From NCBI GenBank assembly GCA_023653785.1, contig JAMKCH010010266.1, positions 62,001 to 126,000 of the forward strand: a DNA stretch of 64,000 bases, given 5' to 3'. The notes beneath the pieces were generated by a model. It worked only from the letters and a program-made list of their open reading frames with translations, was not told the origin of the DNA and made no database searches. The position numbers and the translations under genes were made by a program. The stretch is from Ophioderma brevispina. Taxonomy: Eukaryota; Echinodermata; Ophiuroidea; Amphilepidida; Ophiodermatidae. Positions 21,966 to 33,536 of this stretch are shown here, piece after piece. Numbering within the stretch: position 1 is the stretch's first letter; each line of letters opens with the position of its first letter.

Positions 21966-23151
21966 TCCAAAGATATAGAACTTGGTACCAACGTGTGGCA
22001 AATTTCACAAGGAATACTCTATGTGATATTTATTTTGTTATGGGCCTTTCGTTTTTCTTGTAATATGCAAATAACCTAATTAGAGATCATAATATGCATA
22101 CATTGCATTTATGCAGGCCCAGTCCTGTCCAAAGCAAGGGCCTCAAGTGCTCGCACAATGTAGTCATTGTAAAACACTCTCCTCTGCTTAAATGGAGATG
22201 AACCCTACGTTCATTTATTTCGCGCTATAGCCTCGAACCCATGGGTAAGTAAAGTAAAGCAAGTTTTTTGTAAAAAAATGTTATTACTGTGAAATAACAC
22301 CACGTTCGCACTTCAAAGACAAAAGTATGTATACTATATAGTATCTTAGTCTCAGCCACATGTATGATGTTGTCATTATTCGATCCCATCAAGAGACCCT
22401 GGATCGTCTCGTCTAAAGCAAGATCAAGTTAGTCACCCTATACCGGGGGGGGAGGTGGGGGGGGGTCTCAGGTTGGTTTGGGTAGGGACGTGCCCCGACC
22501 GTAGTACCCATTAGCTACACCTTTTTTGCAAAAAAGGGACCAATAGCTTTACCATGATGGCAATGTTGGGCCAAATTGAATGCAAAATTTTATTTGCCTT
22601 TTTCCTTAAATTGTGGACAATTTTTACTTCAGATTGAGGAAATGGACTATTTCCCAACAATTTTTAGAAAAATTGGGTTCCGATGAGAAAAATTAAAACG
22701 ACCCATTGTCTATACCAAAAATGGCATGAAAAAAGGGGTCATTTATATACCAGAAGGCTAAAATGAGAACTGATGTCTGTGGCAAGTCCTGTATGGTCAT
22801 TGTGTTGAGATTCCCCCCTGCATATACCCAAAAACCCATGCATCACAGCTGCCATTAATGACCATTCGTTGGTAAACCAAATTGTGTTACAAGTTGTAAA
22901 AAGTGCAAGACAAAATTGTGATTCTCTTCATTTGTATGATGCTGTATCCGTCAGCAACCATTGACCCTGAATAGGTCTATAGGTTAAAGTCAAGATCAAG
23001 TTATAGATCATCCCCTCCATTTAATGTCATGTTTAAAAAAGAGAAACCCGTACAACGATAATATTAAACATATACACTATAAAATAATTATGGACCACAT
23101 ATGAGTGGTTCAATAAAAAACCAATGATATAACTCTAGAACAATGAATTAA
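21966..23151. other. Mostly unassigned; G-rich tract
   Basis: A purine-rich run of G tracts lies at 22,446-22,468, able to form a G-quadruplex on paper. A block ending CCATGG followed by GTAAGTAAAG (22,190-22,235) is a weak plus-strand exon candidate. Nothing else is supported. Confidence 0.35.
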
Positions 23152-23376
23152 ACCATCTAGTCTGACCAGTGCTATTTAAAAAATCGCGCTATTGTATAAC
23201 GTGTTTAATGCGATACGACCGGCACATTTGCGTCATACCTGCCATAGGAATACACATTATGAAGCATCAGCTTGAAGTGTATGACGCTACTAACTGGGCC
23301 GTCCATTTCGCATAACACAAATACATACCCATATACAGAGCGCGAATTTCAAATAGCGCTGGTCAGACAAAATGCT
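23152..23376. mobile_element. TTAA-flanked MITE, family E (225 bp)
   Basis: The right end, read inward, is AGCATTTTGTCTGACCAGCG then CTATTT. The left end is ACCATCTAGTCTGACCAGTG then CTATTT. TTAA lies immediately outside both (23,148-23,151 and 23,377-23,380). The interior is non-coding. It is shorter than the other TTAA MITEs and lacks the GATTT block in its termini, so I treat it as a separate family. Confidence 0.75.
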
Positions 23377-23380
23377 TTAA

Positions 23381-24298
23381 TCTTTTATGGTTAGGTGGGT
23401 GTGTGGGGGTTGCCGTTGTTTCCCATGTAACCACTCCATATGTGTTCAATAATTTTTGTATATAGCGTAGATTGTGTAAGTTTATTATTGATAAAGGTTC
23501 TCCCTTTAAGGTACTGAATTGTGTTACATACTAGTACAAAAAAAAAAAAAAAAAATGGTTCCACGAAATTGCGATTTTTGCCATAAAAAATGTGCCAGAC
23601 ATGGAACTTGTTACTGCTGTCCCCAGGGCTGCTGTAACTTAGTCCATAGATTGATAGATTTTATATATTGCTTGTTCAACTTATACGTTCACAAATCTTA
23701 AGTGTTTTCTAAACAACACTGTTATCTCAATTAGCTTCTTTCTTTGATGAACATCTTTTCATTGAACTTGATCATTATTTTCCCTGGTCTTAGTGTATAG
23801 ATTGGTGCATTAATCAGGGCCAAGGCCCCTAGTAATGATCTAATGTTACAGAACCTTATTTCAAAATCACTACCCTAAGGCTTATTAGTTTTTTGTTTCA
23901 TTGAACGTGGGCACTGGCAGTATGGAGATTGAGAATATCCTGAGATCAACGGCAGGTCACCGTCGCACCGCCCCCCCCCCCGCACACACACATCCCACAA
24001 AGGGGCAAAAGGTCTACCTATTTGTTGATTTTTGTCTATAAAATGGTCAAAGTGTAGAGAAGTTTGACAAGTAAGTCCACTTTAATGATGAGAATGTTAA
24101 AAAAGGGCCATATTTAGGGGGGGGGGTGAGTCCGCTTTTACCAAAAAGTCCACATTTTCAAAGTCCCGCACGCCTAAAAGGAGTTTAAAAAAGTATCCGT
24201 AAACAAGTAATGTGATTGGTCTAAAAGGACTTACCAACAAGTATGTAAGTGTAGTATATCCTACCCTAATTAATAAGTATTGGCAAATAGTTGACCCT
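23381..24298. other. Unassigned; homopolymer runs
   Basis: Contains an A-rich tract near 23,537-23,553, a C-run near 23,970-23,981 and a G-run near 24,117-24,126. A short Cys-rich frame at 23,519-23,701 (NCDFCHKKCARHGTCYCC) is notable for C/H spacing but is too short to call. Confidence 0.35.
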
Positions 24299-24763
24299 AG
24301 TGGGATAGCGTGCGCTAGCGTTATGTGCTTGCCGGGGCGCAAGTACATCACAATTCGGGATCGAATCCCGGTGGGGTCGTGGCACTTGGTGGGATTTTTC
24401 GGATACGATCAATTCTGGATTTGATCTGATACCAACTATTGATTAAATACAGAAAACCACTCTCCTTCATGGTTAACTTGGAATTAGGCAATGGATCGTG
24501 AAAGTGCATACCCCTTCCTTCGATGGGGACGTTAAGCCGTCGGTCCCGTGTACAGAGATCACAACTTGTCATGTACATCGCAGTCAGGGCCGAATAAGAG
24601 TAGGGTGAAACCCCCTGACTGTTTCCCAATCCTCCCGCCTCAAAAGCGAGTCATGAGCATGGATAAACATGCGGCCCAGTTCAGCACCTCAGTTTTGAAT
24701 AAATCCTGACACACACCACAGCCATTGCCAATGACTTTTGGATACACTAAGAAGAAGAAGAAG
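24299..24763 (+). mobile_element. SINE with LINE-like (AAG)n tail
   Basis: The 5' part has a B-box-like GGGATCGAATCCCGG (24,357-24,371) downstream of a degenerate A-box region. The body includes GGGGACGTTAAGCCGTCGGT, a block I associate with tRNA-SINEs of marine invertebrates. It ends ACTTTTGGATACACTAAGAA followed by repeated GAA, as expected of a SINE borrowing the 3' tail of an L2/CR1-type LINE. Open frames on both strands over it are incidental. Confidence 0.7.
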
Positions 24764-25799
24764 ACCCCAAGCAATAAAATTTTGTGTCTTGGAGGCTAAT
24801 ACGACGGTAAAATAGCTCTTACACAAAATGATCCGAATACGATACAAACCGAATTTCCAATCGTACTCACAATGTAGTTCAATTCCGTCCCGGTTCAAAT
24901 GTAAAAGAGGGACAAAACACCCTTTTTTTCAAGATTTCAGTGGTTTTGCTACCCTTTGTACGTATGTATCGTGCACAATCTTGAAAACCCCCTTTTTTTT
25001 ACGGCGTTTCTCGTGTCCTCACATTATTCCCCTTACAAAACTAGTCATTTGCCATCATTTAAGATGTAAAAACCGCATGAAAATCCGATATTCCGACGAT
25101 TTTTAGCGCAAATGATTTCGCCTGTTTTCTATGGAAATGCCAATTTCTCGGCACACTGACTTTATGACGTCATTGTGGAGCGCCATACTAGGTGTTGGTA
25201 CTATTTTGGTATCATGAAAGAGGAGACTATAACTATCCACTGGTATCAAAACCGTAAGCATCGGGTGCTTTATACACGCATTCTCGAGGGGGAGGTAACC
25301 ACCCCCCTGGTAAGCCATTACAAAAAGGCTTGGTAAGACGAGGGTATAGACTACATACATCAACCTTTTCTCTTGTACAATTTTCATGAACAACTTGGTT
25401 CCTTAGCCATGGGAATTAATAGCAAGGTATAATGTGGGCTGTGTAGGGTTCCTAACATTGTGCAAAAACATGAGGCCTCTAACTCCGTGCTTTGGCATGA
25501 ATCACAATCACCGACTGGAATCTGAATAAGGCAAATTCATGCATATTATTGTTCTCTCATTAGCTTTTTGCAATAACAAGAAAACAAAGCTCAAGTAACA
25601 AAATAAATATCATATACAATATTCCTTGTGAACTTTGCCACATTTGGATACCAAGGTCGATATACTTTAGACGATGTACTGACCATTTTGACCTTGTGAA
25701 TAGCAGACCAGTAGAATAACATTTAGAATGGTTCCAAATTAACATGAACTTCATAAAATCACTCTCTGAGAACATAGGCCCCTCCACTATAAAGATGTC
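24764..25799. other. No supported gene
   Basis: Two minus-strand frames (25,103-25,393 and 25,560-25,787) are within chance length. CCTTTTTTTC and CCCTTTTTTTTAC tracts are present. No element boundary seen. Confidence 0.35.
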
Positions 25800-26056
25800 A
25801 CCTAAAATCTAAATTAATTTCCACATTTAAGATGAATCGGATTTTTTCAGCATAAAAAATTTATCACAGTATATACAGTGGCCAGAGATATCCGTGTATA
25901 ACTAAAGTTCCGGATCCAGAATTTTATAACAAATTGTGATTATCTATATGAAGGACTTTTCGAGTTTGAGCCTTAGTTTGTTTCACACCATGATTAGCCT
26001 ATTGACAAGCTATGTATAATTGGATGCGCCCTCTCGTGAATCTCTGAGTCAGCCTC
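25800..26056 (+). mobile_element. TTAA MITE family C, decayed copy
   Basis: GATGAATCGGATTTTTTCAG, TTCCGGATCCAGAATTTTATAA, then TATATGAAGGACTT and AATCTCTGAGTCAGCCT follow the same order as the copy at 56,470. The left terminus is missing and the base outside the right terminus is no longer TTAA. This copy is therefore 5'-truncated and older. Confidence 0.75.
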
Positions 26057-26261
26057 GATGACTTTTATATTAGACGCGACTTTTACATACATCTAGCTTA
26101 CTTCATCTGGTGGAGGAGGTCAAGAACAGTGCAAATTCATAAGTAATGTTAAATTATTAATAACCCCCTCCATAGAACTTTCTAGAAAATGATACAATTT
26201 CACCTCATTTCTTCCCTAAAGATCACAGTGACCACATAGACTCCATCAAACCATGGAGGCT

Positions 26262-26880
26262 AATATATCAAATATTCGCCCGGGTATGCGGAGGAGAAAA
26301 CACTTCAGATTCCTTTCAATCTTGGAGTGCAGGGCCATTGTTATATGGTCTAGCAGGTTGAAAAGTATTTAGGGGTATTGTCATCTCCCTGATCAGGATG
26401 GAGTTTTTGTTATGACATAACACAAAATCCTATCCTCGTTCACGAAATAAACATGAGCTTCCATAGTTTGTGTTCAATTACTATGGTCATATTTTTCAAT
26501 CATTTTTCGAATGAGAAAGACGAACAAATATCATGGAGGAAAAGTTGCTGGGCAAGCTTCGACCTAACAACTTTATGTGCAGAACTCAATTAAATCCGTA
26601 ACTCTTACTTAACGCCATTCTATTCAGTTAACCGCGCGTTTTCGAATAAAACTAAAGTCCCGACCTTATTATATGTAAAACTGGTATTTATTTGTGAAAG
26701 AGGGACAGGTATTTTGGTGTTCCTGAAAAAAATTATACTCACATGAATCGTGGGCTAACAACACCTGGATCATGCAACTGCTTGGTAATTTTACAATGGC
26801 CCTGCACTCAAGTACCAGAGAAAGAATCTCTAAGTGTTTTCTCCCTCTCCCCCGCATACCGGGCCGATTGTTGAATACTT
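26262..26880. repeat. Inverted repeat, ~100-bp arms
   Basis: The arm at 26,262-26,360 (GGTATGCGGAGGAGAAAACA, then GAGTGCAGGGCCATTG) recurs as its complement at 26,777-26,880 with a GAGG insertion and several substitutions. About 415 bp lie between. It could be a foldback transposon or two opposed copies of a short repeat. Confidence 0.7.
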
Positions 26881-28211
26881 ATCTCTCCAATTGTTTGCTG
26901 AAATGTATGGTCATCTCCTTTGATGGACTATAAACCGATTTACAGCTTGGTTATTGTTCTATGCCCCCACCTGACATACTGTCACATATACCATTTACTG
27001 TGAGAACATCATACCATCTACTACCAGTCAATCTGAAAGTCAAAAAACCACTTTCTTAATATTCACTAGTGATTTTTCAGATCTTTTAAAGCATTTTTTT
27101 TTCAGATGCCATGCAAGAGTGTTGTTTTATTTAAAAAGATGTTTTGGTCCATTACGGCCAGCCAGGTTCGTGAGTAAAACTTTGAAACACTTAAGTTACC
27201 TGGGGGCCTTTACGCATGGGAAATTTTTCGTCGTTTTTTTGGTAATTGTCTTACTTTTAAATGCGCTTCTTTTCATAAAAAAATTAAAAATAAAATCGTC
27301 CAAGTCTTAATGAGTTAATCGTATGGTACCCTGGAACCCCCCCCCCCTTGGGCATTCACGGAAGTTCGTCTGAGAATATGGTTTAAAAATCACAGAACCC
27401 ACAGCCCAATTGTTTTTGTTGATATATGGTTTCACACATACTGATAAGGTAAACTGAATTACTACTGACAGTAAAAGTAATTAACTCTTTATGGTGCTAA
27501 AACAACAATTCAATTCATCGTGGACTTTTTGCTTAAAAAAAACCGTTACTGAGGCAAACTCTATGGGAAAATGCTTGTTTTTGCAACATCCTAAAACATT
27601 ACAAGATGCCTAAACAAAAGTTTTGTGTCAAATATTGTACTTAAGTCTTATCCAGTAATTCACATGAATAATTTTTTCGAGATGTTCTATGCATATGAAT
27701 TACCTATTCCCAGAGTCTATGGGATTCACAGATTTGGTATCAGTGGGTTGTTTGGGGGGTCAAAATGCCCCAGCAAATTTGCAAAGCACTCCTGATTGAA
27801 TCGCCGCTTATCCCCATCTGTCGTTCTGCTAGCTAGCAGACGACAGATGTTGCATTTTTCATCAATGCACTAAAGGCCACCTTATATATTCCATGTTATT
27901 TGGTTTAATTTCATGTTTTTCTTATTTTTTTAAAATCCCAGAATTACTTAATTTTGTAGGATTCGTTTAATATCCATAACCTTCTATTCTGTGTATTTTT
28001 TTCTTCAAAAGCTACCAGTGCCAACCTTGGGGCCGATTTCACATACACTCGAATCAGAACCACTGACCAAGGCTAATGTGGTGTACAAAAAATTTCGGTG
28101 AAAGTGCGCATATAGGGTTTCATTTTAACCAAGTATTTATTAAAAAACTTAAAACAACGTAACTACTGTTTTGAAAGAGGTTTTCATCATTTTGAAATGT
28201 TAAAAAAAAAT
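26881..28211. other. Unassigned; weak terminal-exon candidate at 27.1 kb
   Basis: A good acceptor (GCATTTTTTTTTCAG, ending about 27,104) opens a frame to TAA at 27,310 with a hydrophobic segment (FFVVFLVIVLLLNALLF) and a Lys-rich tail. T-rich DNA yields such segments by chance, so I do not call a gene. A C-run lies near 27,339-27,348. Confidence 0.3.
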
Positions 28212-28461
28212 TCAAACCTTTTCCTGCGACCCGACAATTACGTCATAACATTTCAAAACCTTATGGCAAAAAGGTTTTTTAAAACGTGTTGTTTGCTGGG
28301 GGTTATTTTGTTTCAACATATCTTCTGCACTAATTCCTCCATCATTACATGAAGCAGGGTAACTTCTTACCTGGTGAAATAGAATCCGCGTTGTAATCGG
28401 TTGATCATCTCTTAAAAAAATACCATTTCTAAATTGCGACAATGCGAAATATTGTTGATTC
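28212..28461 (-). CDS. Candidate terminal exon or ORF, unknown protein
   Basis: A minus-strand frame is open for about 83 codons to TGA. Its composition is balanced and protein-like: QFRNGIFLRDDQPITTRILF, then SCNDGGISAEDMLKQNNPQQ. CACCAG followed by GTAAGAAG inside it could be a donor, but reading straight through is also possible. About 33 bases upstream lies the candidate ATG exon at 28,494-28,571; a 33-nt intron would be too short for animals, so the link is unproven. Confidence 0.3.
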
Positions 28462-28493
28462 TATATCATTGTCAAGCCAATTATTTATCTTAC

Positions 28494-28571
28494 GTCAATC
28501 GATGCCGACTTTGTTCCTAGAGCATGTCCAATATTATATCGTTTGTGTATGATAAATTGTGTAATGTTCAT
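28494..28571 (-). CDS. Candidate first coding exon (26 codons)
   Basis: The frame starts at an ATG in favourable context (GCAAATGA) just after an in-frame stop. It runs 26 codons and ends exactly in phase 0 at TTGAC followed by GTAAGATAA. It begins MNITQFIIHKRYNIGH. A plus-strand ATG with its own donor (MTKDQTE, 28,595-28,615, then GTAAGTG) lies 23 bases away, facing outward. No TATA or CpG island is evident. Confidence 0.2.
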
Positions 28572-28615
28572 TTGCTAAAGACTCTCTTTTACCTATGACT
28601 AAGGATCAAACTGAG

Positions 28616-29345
28616 GTAAGTGTAAATAAATAAAGTAATACAAATCAATAATTAAAAAACAAACAAGAAACGGTTAAGCTTTGAAACACTTTTAAAAGAT
28701 AGGATGTCCAGTATCAATCTCATTCACATTAGTAAGTAATAGTACAATTACTTTTAAATGAAGAAAGAGGAAGGCAAGGTTCAAAAGTAAAAAAAAATCA
28801 TTCTAGTGGTGCCAATCCGTGAAGGTGCTCCGTTTGTAATTAGTAAATGCAAGCCCGTTGAGGTTTATACTTACAGACATAACGATGTTATCTCTCTCAT
28901 ACACCTATTTGTACGACATGAAAAAAAAAAACGATCTTCCATCTTTACGAAAAGTAAATACTGGACTAGACATTTTCCACACTTCTTACATGACTTTGAT
29001 CTATTGTCTGCTGTATCTCCCAGTCGAGAGATCAGAGACAATTACGACAGAACACTCTTCGAATCTCTTGGATCATATCACTGATTGGTATGTTTAAAAT
29101 TGAATGGAGCAGTTTAAAACTTTAGCATCTGTGTGACCACCCAGCTGACCATTACTGACCACTAGCGAGACAAACCTGTGTATCTTAATCTGGTATGCTT
29201 TTGGACATATGCCCATAGCTTGCATACACGCTGGTAACAAAATTATTTGTCTTCTTCGTAAGCAGTGGAAACCCTTGTGGCCAAGGACCATTACTTGATT
29301 AGATATCATTATGTTAAATTAAGTTGTGTTTAGAATATTAACTAA
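28616..29345. other. No supported gene
   Basis: Two overlapping frames at 28,806-29,097 read plausibly but lack start or splice support. Confidence 0.35.
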
Positions 29346-29349
29346 TTAA

Positions 29350-30066
29350 CCCTAAAAGAGCCGGGCTTTTTGGACCAATCTCACCGATTCCGCCCCCCAG
29401 TATCTCGGAAACGGATTGATGAACTATCATATGTGTGGTACCAATCGATAGCTATGAACCCAAGTCCATGTATATCAAAAAAAAAGTAAACATGCCGGAT
29501 GACGTCAAGTTAAAGTCAAACATGACGTCATGCAAAATGCGAAAAATCTAAAAAAATCGCAAAAAATCTCATGGGTTTTCGCCATTTTTTCAAGCAAAAG
29601 TTGGATTTTTTGGACTATGATGGTGTCAAACGATATGGCAGCCATGCTCCTTACTTACCAAATAAATCAAATAAATAAGATAAAACATCAGCCGTAAACG
29701 TTCCTAGCACAAAAAACTGGATTTCCTGCTGTTCCATGTAATTTCAATGGGAAATAGCTTTTCTTCGCACGCAGTGCTCGATTACGTAACGCCGCGTCAT
29801 AACCGTAGGTCCGATTTTGTTCAAAATGGTCTTAAATCGAGCGCAATTGCTTCAAAAAAAATAGTCATGTAGTTTCGGCGCGATTACGTAACCCGTGCAA
29901 ACCGTAGGTCCGATTTTGTTCAAAATGGTCTTAAATCGAGCGCCAAGGCTTCAAAGAAAAAGTCATGCCTATTTCGGCGCTGAAAAAATAACAAATAGGT
30001 GAGATACGTCAAAACAAAATGTCGGGGGGGGGGGGAGGTTGCGGATTCCGCCCCGGCCTTTTAGGG
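29350..30066. mobile_element. piggyBac-like non-autonomous element, 717 bp
   Basis: TTAA target duplications (29,346-29,349 and 30,067-30,070) flank inverted termini CCCTAAAAGAGCCGGGC and, from the right, CCCTAAAAGGCCGGGGC. A TTAA site followed by CCC is the hallmark of piggyBac elements. There is no transposase frame, so it would depend on a partner. Just inside each end is CGATTCCGCC or GGATTCCGCC. A ~100-bp direct repeat (29,777-29,877 and 29,878-29,972) contains CCGTAGGTCCGATTTTGTTC. A 13-base G run sits at about 30,024. Confidence 0.85.
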
Positions 30067-30070
30067 TTAA

Positions 30071-30548
30071 GGCTTAATGTTCACAGATAACAATAGGCTT
30101 TTGTGTAACCAAACAATTACAAAGAATCTAGTTAGTCAATTTATCGGCCCTAGCCCCCTTCCCTCACTATTTTACAACAACCTCCCTCCTCACATCTTAG
30201 AAATTTAAAAATAAAAACATCGTAAAATGTATCTGTAATAGTAATTTGAAAAAGAATTATTTCAATCATGAATTCTAAACAAAAAGGACAGCAAAAAAAT
30301 CTCATAATCGCACCTAAAATCCTAACTTTAGCCGCTGTTTGAGGATTTGATTTTTAAAGCCATGTCATGATATTTGAATTGTAAGTCGAAATGTTTGAAA
30401 GAGGAAATAAAAAAAGTTATAATTACGCTATAAATATTGTGGGTGTTTGTATTATTAACATAGACAACCAAATAAACCGACCAAACCAAAATAGTCTGGT
30501 TATGCGATAATGTAATTCGTGTGCGAAAAAAAAATACTTTACAAAAAA
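30071..30548. other. Unassigned AT-rich stretch
   Basis: No gene or repeat supported. Confidence 0.4.
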
Positions 30549-30793
30549 TCATATCACACTGTGAGTCGTAACGATTACAGGGATGTTCACAAAATCTTGA
30601 TTACTGCTAGAAGAATAGTCATTTGGCCTTTGCAGAACGAGTGGATTTTTCTGACGCCCCATATATTGTTTTAAACTTGGAACATAAATTCGCCATATGT
30701 CAATAATTTCAAACTCATTCATATTTCGAGAGCCGACTTCAACTGTAGCTTTGGTATTATCAAACACATAGATTACCCCACTCCTATGGCAAT
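30549..30793 (-). CDS. Candidate terminal exon, unknown protein
   Basis: From the possible acceptor GCCATAG a minus-strand frame runs about 77 codons to TGA at 30,549. It reads SGVIYVFDNTKATVEVGSR, then FEIIDIWRIYVPSLKQYMG and a Ser/Asn stretch. The upstream polypyrimidine tract is poor. Length is within chance expectation; balanced composition is the only further support. Confidence 0.22.
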
Positions 30794-31487
30794 TATTGAT
30801 TGAATATTTAAATCACAGCCCAATCTAATCATTTTATCTTTGCTAACGTATTTACTGTTTTAAGTTAAAATATACACAATAAACTATACATTGGTCCTTT
30901 AACAAACAAACACTAAAATAATCAATGAGTCAATAAGGTTGTTCAATTGTTAAATGAATACAACTGTAGCATAAAATAATGCACAATTAAAACAAAATAA
31001 CGCAGAATATGAACTGCAAGGGGGGATTGGAGTTGTATAACATAATATTTAAAAATCTGTATTAGGACTTAGTTAAACTATGGTTCTAGAAAAAACATTT
31101 ATCTTTAGATTTATTCATGGCAATACTTCACAGTAGCCAGAGAGTTTGTGACATATGTGGGGCAAGGGCATTGACAATAAAATCTATGAAATTCGGCACA
31201 GAGTTATGGCACGTGAAAATAAAAATTTTGGTATGGAGACATTGCAGAGTTCTCACGTTTCATGGTTGGGGGAAGTGGAAGTTAACATACAGGGAAAGCT
31301 AAAATTTGCTCCGAATTTTCTTTAAAAAGTATATCTATTTGTTTGTCTGCAGTGGTTATAAGGATTCAAAATACGTATTGTTTGTTCATGTACGACGTTT
31401 TGGCTGTTTTCAGCATTATCACCACATACATGTAACGTTATCCAAAATCATTTCCTACATAAATGCGTATTTAGAATCCTCACGAAC
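30794..31487. other. No supported gene
   Basis: A 61-codon frame at 31,117-31,302 begins with a CDICG motif but is otherwise unsupported. Confidence 0.35.
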
Positions 31488-32685
31488 AATACATACATAC
31501 ATACAACTAGCATTTATGACGCGCCGTTCCCCAAAGGCTCAAGGCGCTTACAATAAAGAAAGTGAGAAAATGAGCAATAAATATAATCATAATGAAAAAC
31601 AAATCATTAGGAAACAAGTTGTGTCTTAAGTGCCTTTTTAAAGGCTGTTTACAGATACTGACTGCCTTAATTAGAAAGAAGGTTTGTTCCATAACTTTGA
31701 AACACCAACAGTAAACAACTTTATCACCAGCTTTTACTCGAGTCCTTGGATAATCCAACCGTAGGCAATCTTTTGATGACCTAAGGTTTCTTTTGGACAT
31801 GTAACTTGGGAAACATTTGAAGATATACAGGAGCCATGCCATTAAGAGATTAAAAACATATAAGCAATTTAAAAGAAATTCTCTGTTTCACAGGAAGCCC
31901 AATGAAGAGATTTTAAGCAGTGGTTTTTGAGTCCCTGCGTCTAGTTACAGTAAACAAGTCCTCGCGCCAATTTTGTAGGCGGCTGAAGACGAAGAGTATA
32001 CGACTTTGGTAGCGAAGAAGTAACGCATGCATAGTCGATGCGAGAAAGTATAAGCGAGCGTACAGCATGATGGCAAGTGGCTTTATCAATGTATCTGCGA
32101 ATGCGCGAGATGTTCCGTAGGTGGTAGATGAATGTACGACTAACATTAGTGATGTGTGATTCCATGGTCATGTTTGAATCACGTTGGCACCAAGATTTCG
32201 TATCGTTTGAGATGGTTTAATGTGAGAGTTTCCTATAGACATGTTATATCAGGAAGGAGCTTTTTGTAGTATGGATAGCGCCAAACAAAGAACCTCAGTT
32301 TTAAATCAATTGAGTTTTTATATGTGACATTCATCCATATTTTGATGTCCTTTATGCAGTTTTGAAGAACAGTCAGTGCATTTTCCAATTCATGAGGATC
32401 TGTTGGGTCAAAAGGAACATAAAGTTGAGTATCATCTGCGTACACATGATAGCTGACACCATGATGACGGGCAATATCTCCAACTGGTAATGTGTAAATA
32501 CTGTAGCCTATAGGACCGACTACAGAGCCCTGTGTGCAAACCAAAATGGGCAGTGATTGGTTCAGAAAGATAGCCTGCTATGTCCACGCGGCTAGTCCAG
32601 CCTTGAAGATAAGACTGGAACCAGTCCAAAGCTGTTCCTGACACACCAATGCGCTTTGATAGGCGGGATATACGATATAATTTTA
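31488..32685 (-). mobile_element. CR1/L2-type LINE relic, RT C-terminal half
   Basis: This is the decayed 3' half of a non-LTR retrotransposon read on the minus strand. In order: GVSGTALDWFQSYLQG and a following VDI-GY-SEP block (32,690-32,530). Next, after a frameshift, come a GSVVGPIGYSIYTLP block and the reverse transcriptase catalytic motif YHVYADDTQLYV (about 32,440). Later blocks are NCIKDIKIWM, YHLRNISRIRRYI with LILSRIDYACV (near 32,060), LQNW, and a C-terminal RNLRSSKDCLRLDYPRTRVK block (near 31,770). At least three frameshifts break it. The 3' end has a GCGCGTCATAAATG-like tail followed by repeated TGTA (31,488-31,505), typical of L2/CR1 tails. It is 5'-truncated and non-functional. 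Confidence 0.92.
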
Positions 32686-33536
32686 GACAAGATTGAAGTA
32701 AATTTTAGCTTTGCTCCCTTATGTGACCATTCATTTTCCCTTCAACGAGAAACGCGAGAAATCCACACTGCCCTACAGCCAAAATCTTTCTTTGGACGTG
32801 CCCTAACTCTGCGCCAAATTTAAGAGATTTATGTGTATAAGTATGTGTGTAGAAAAAAGGTAGACAATTAACGGCATCGTCATATTTCGTTGTCTTTCGT
32901 ATGAATTGCGTTACGGGTTAGAATTTTCAACAACGATTCTGATAAATGAACATTTCTACATGCACAATCGCTTGGTTTTAAGCGGGTCAATACTGACGGA
33001 AAATCGGTTCGTTTTAATTTGCCGCAAATTTCCACCTATGACATTGACCTATTTAGAGTGCGTTAATGGAATTATGGAAATGTGAAATGTCCTATTGAAG
33101 TGTTTCATACCACTGCTCTTAAATTAGGTCTTTTCATGTGCATGACATACTGTGACTCCTACCGGCAGTATGGCTGACTTTAGTGTGTGGTTCCTGTGGC
33201 TCTGATAGATGCATCACGCTGCCAAATAACCCTTTTTTATAATACGACGATTTTAATTTTGGGGCTATAGAAAAAGGGACAGTCTGTATTGGAAATATAT
33301 ACAATTATGTGTCACATGAAAAAGCTCCCTTTTGTAAATGTACTCCGGGGTATCTCGGTTTTTTCTTGTATTACCGAAAACAGAGTTTTGAATTATAAAT
33401 CATTTGTGACTGATTTATAAAATGTTTTTTTTTGAATGATCCGGAATTGCTTTTCAGACGTTTGGAATAAATGGGCCCTGAACAGACAATCGGGGCATAT
33501 GCATCAATGTGGCAGGAAGGGCAGAGTGCCCCTCGG
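32686..33536 (+). repeat. Large dispersed repeat, copy 1 (inverted partner at 38.8 kb)
   Basis: From GACAAGATTGAAGTAAATTT to GGCAGAGTGCCCCTCGG, this block is matched in reverse orientation by 38,821-39,650 with many substitutions and small indels. Shared landmarks include TAGCTTTGCTCCC, CGATTCTGATAAATGAACAT, CCTATTTAGAGTGCGTTAATGG, GGTTCCTGTGGCT and GGGGTATCTCGGTTTTTTC. It abuts the truncated 5' end of the LINE. No coding frame is conserved between the copies. Confidence 0.85.

Noticed and set aside
22190..22235. 46-nt exon ending at a GTAAGTAAAG donor
   Set aside because: Only the donor is good. The coding content is too short, and the GTTCGAGG motif on the other strand suggests SINE debris.
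24097..24898. Overlapping frames on both strands around 24.1-24.9 kb
   Set aside because: They coincide with the SINE at 24,299-24,763 and its flanks and match no protein family.
31507..32544. Intact reverse transcriptase gene
   Set aside because: Conserved blocks occur in several different frames with stops between them; it is a dead relic.
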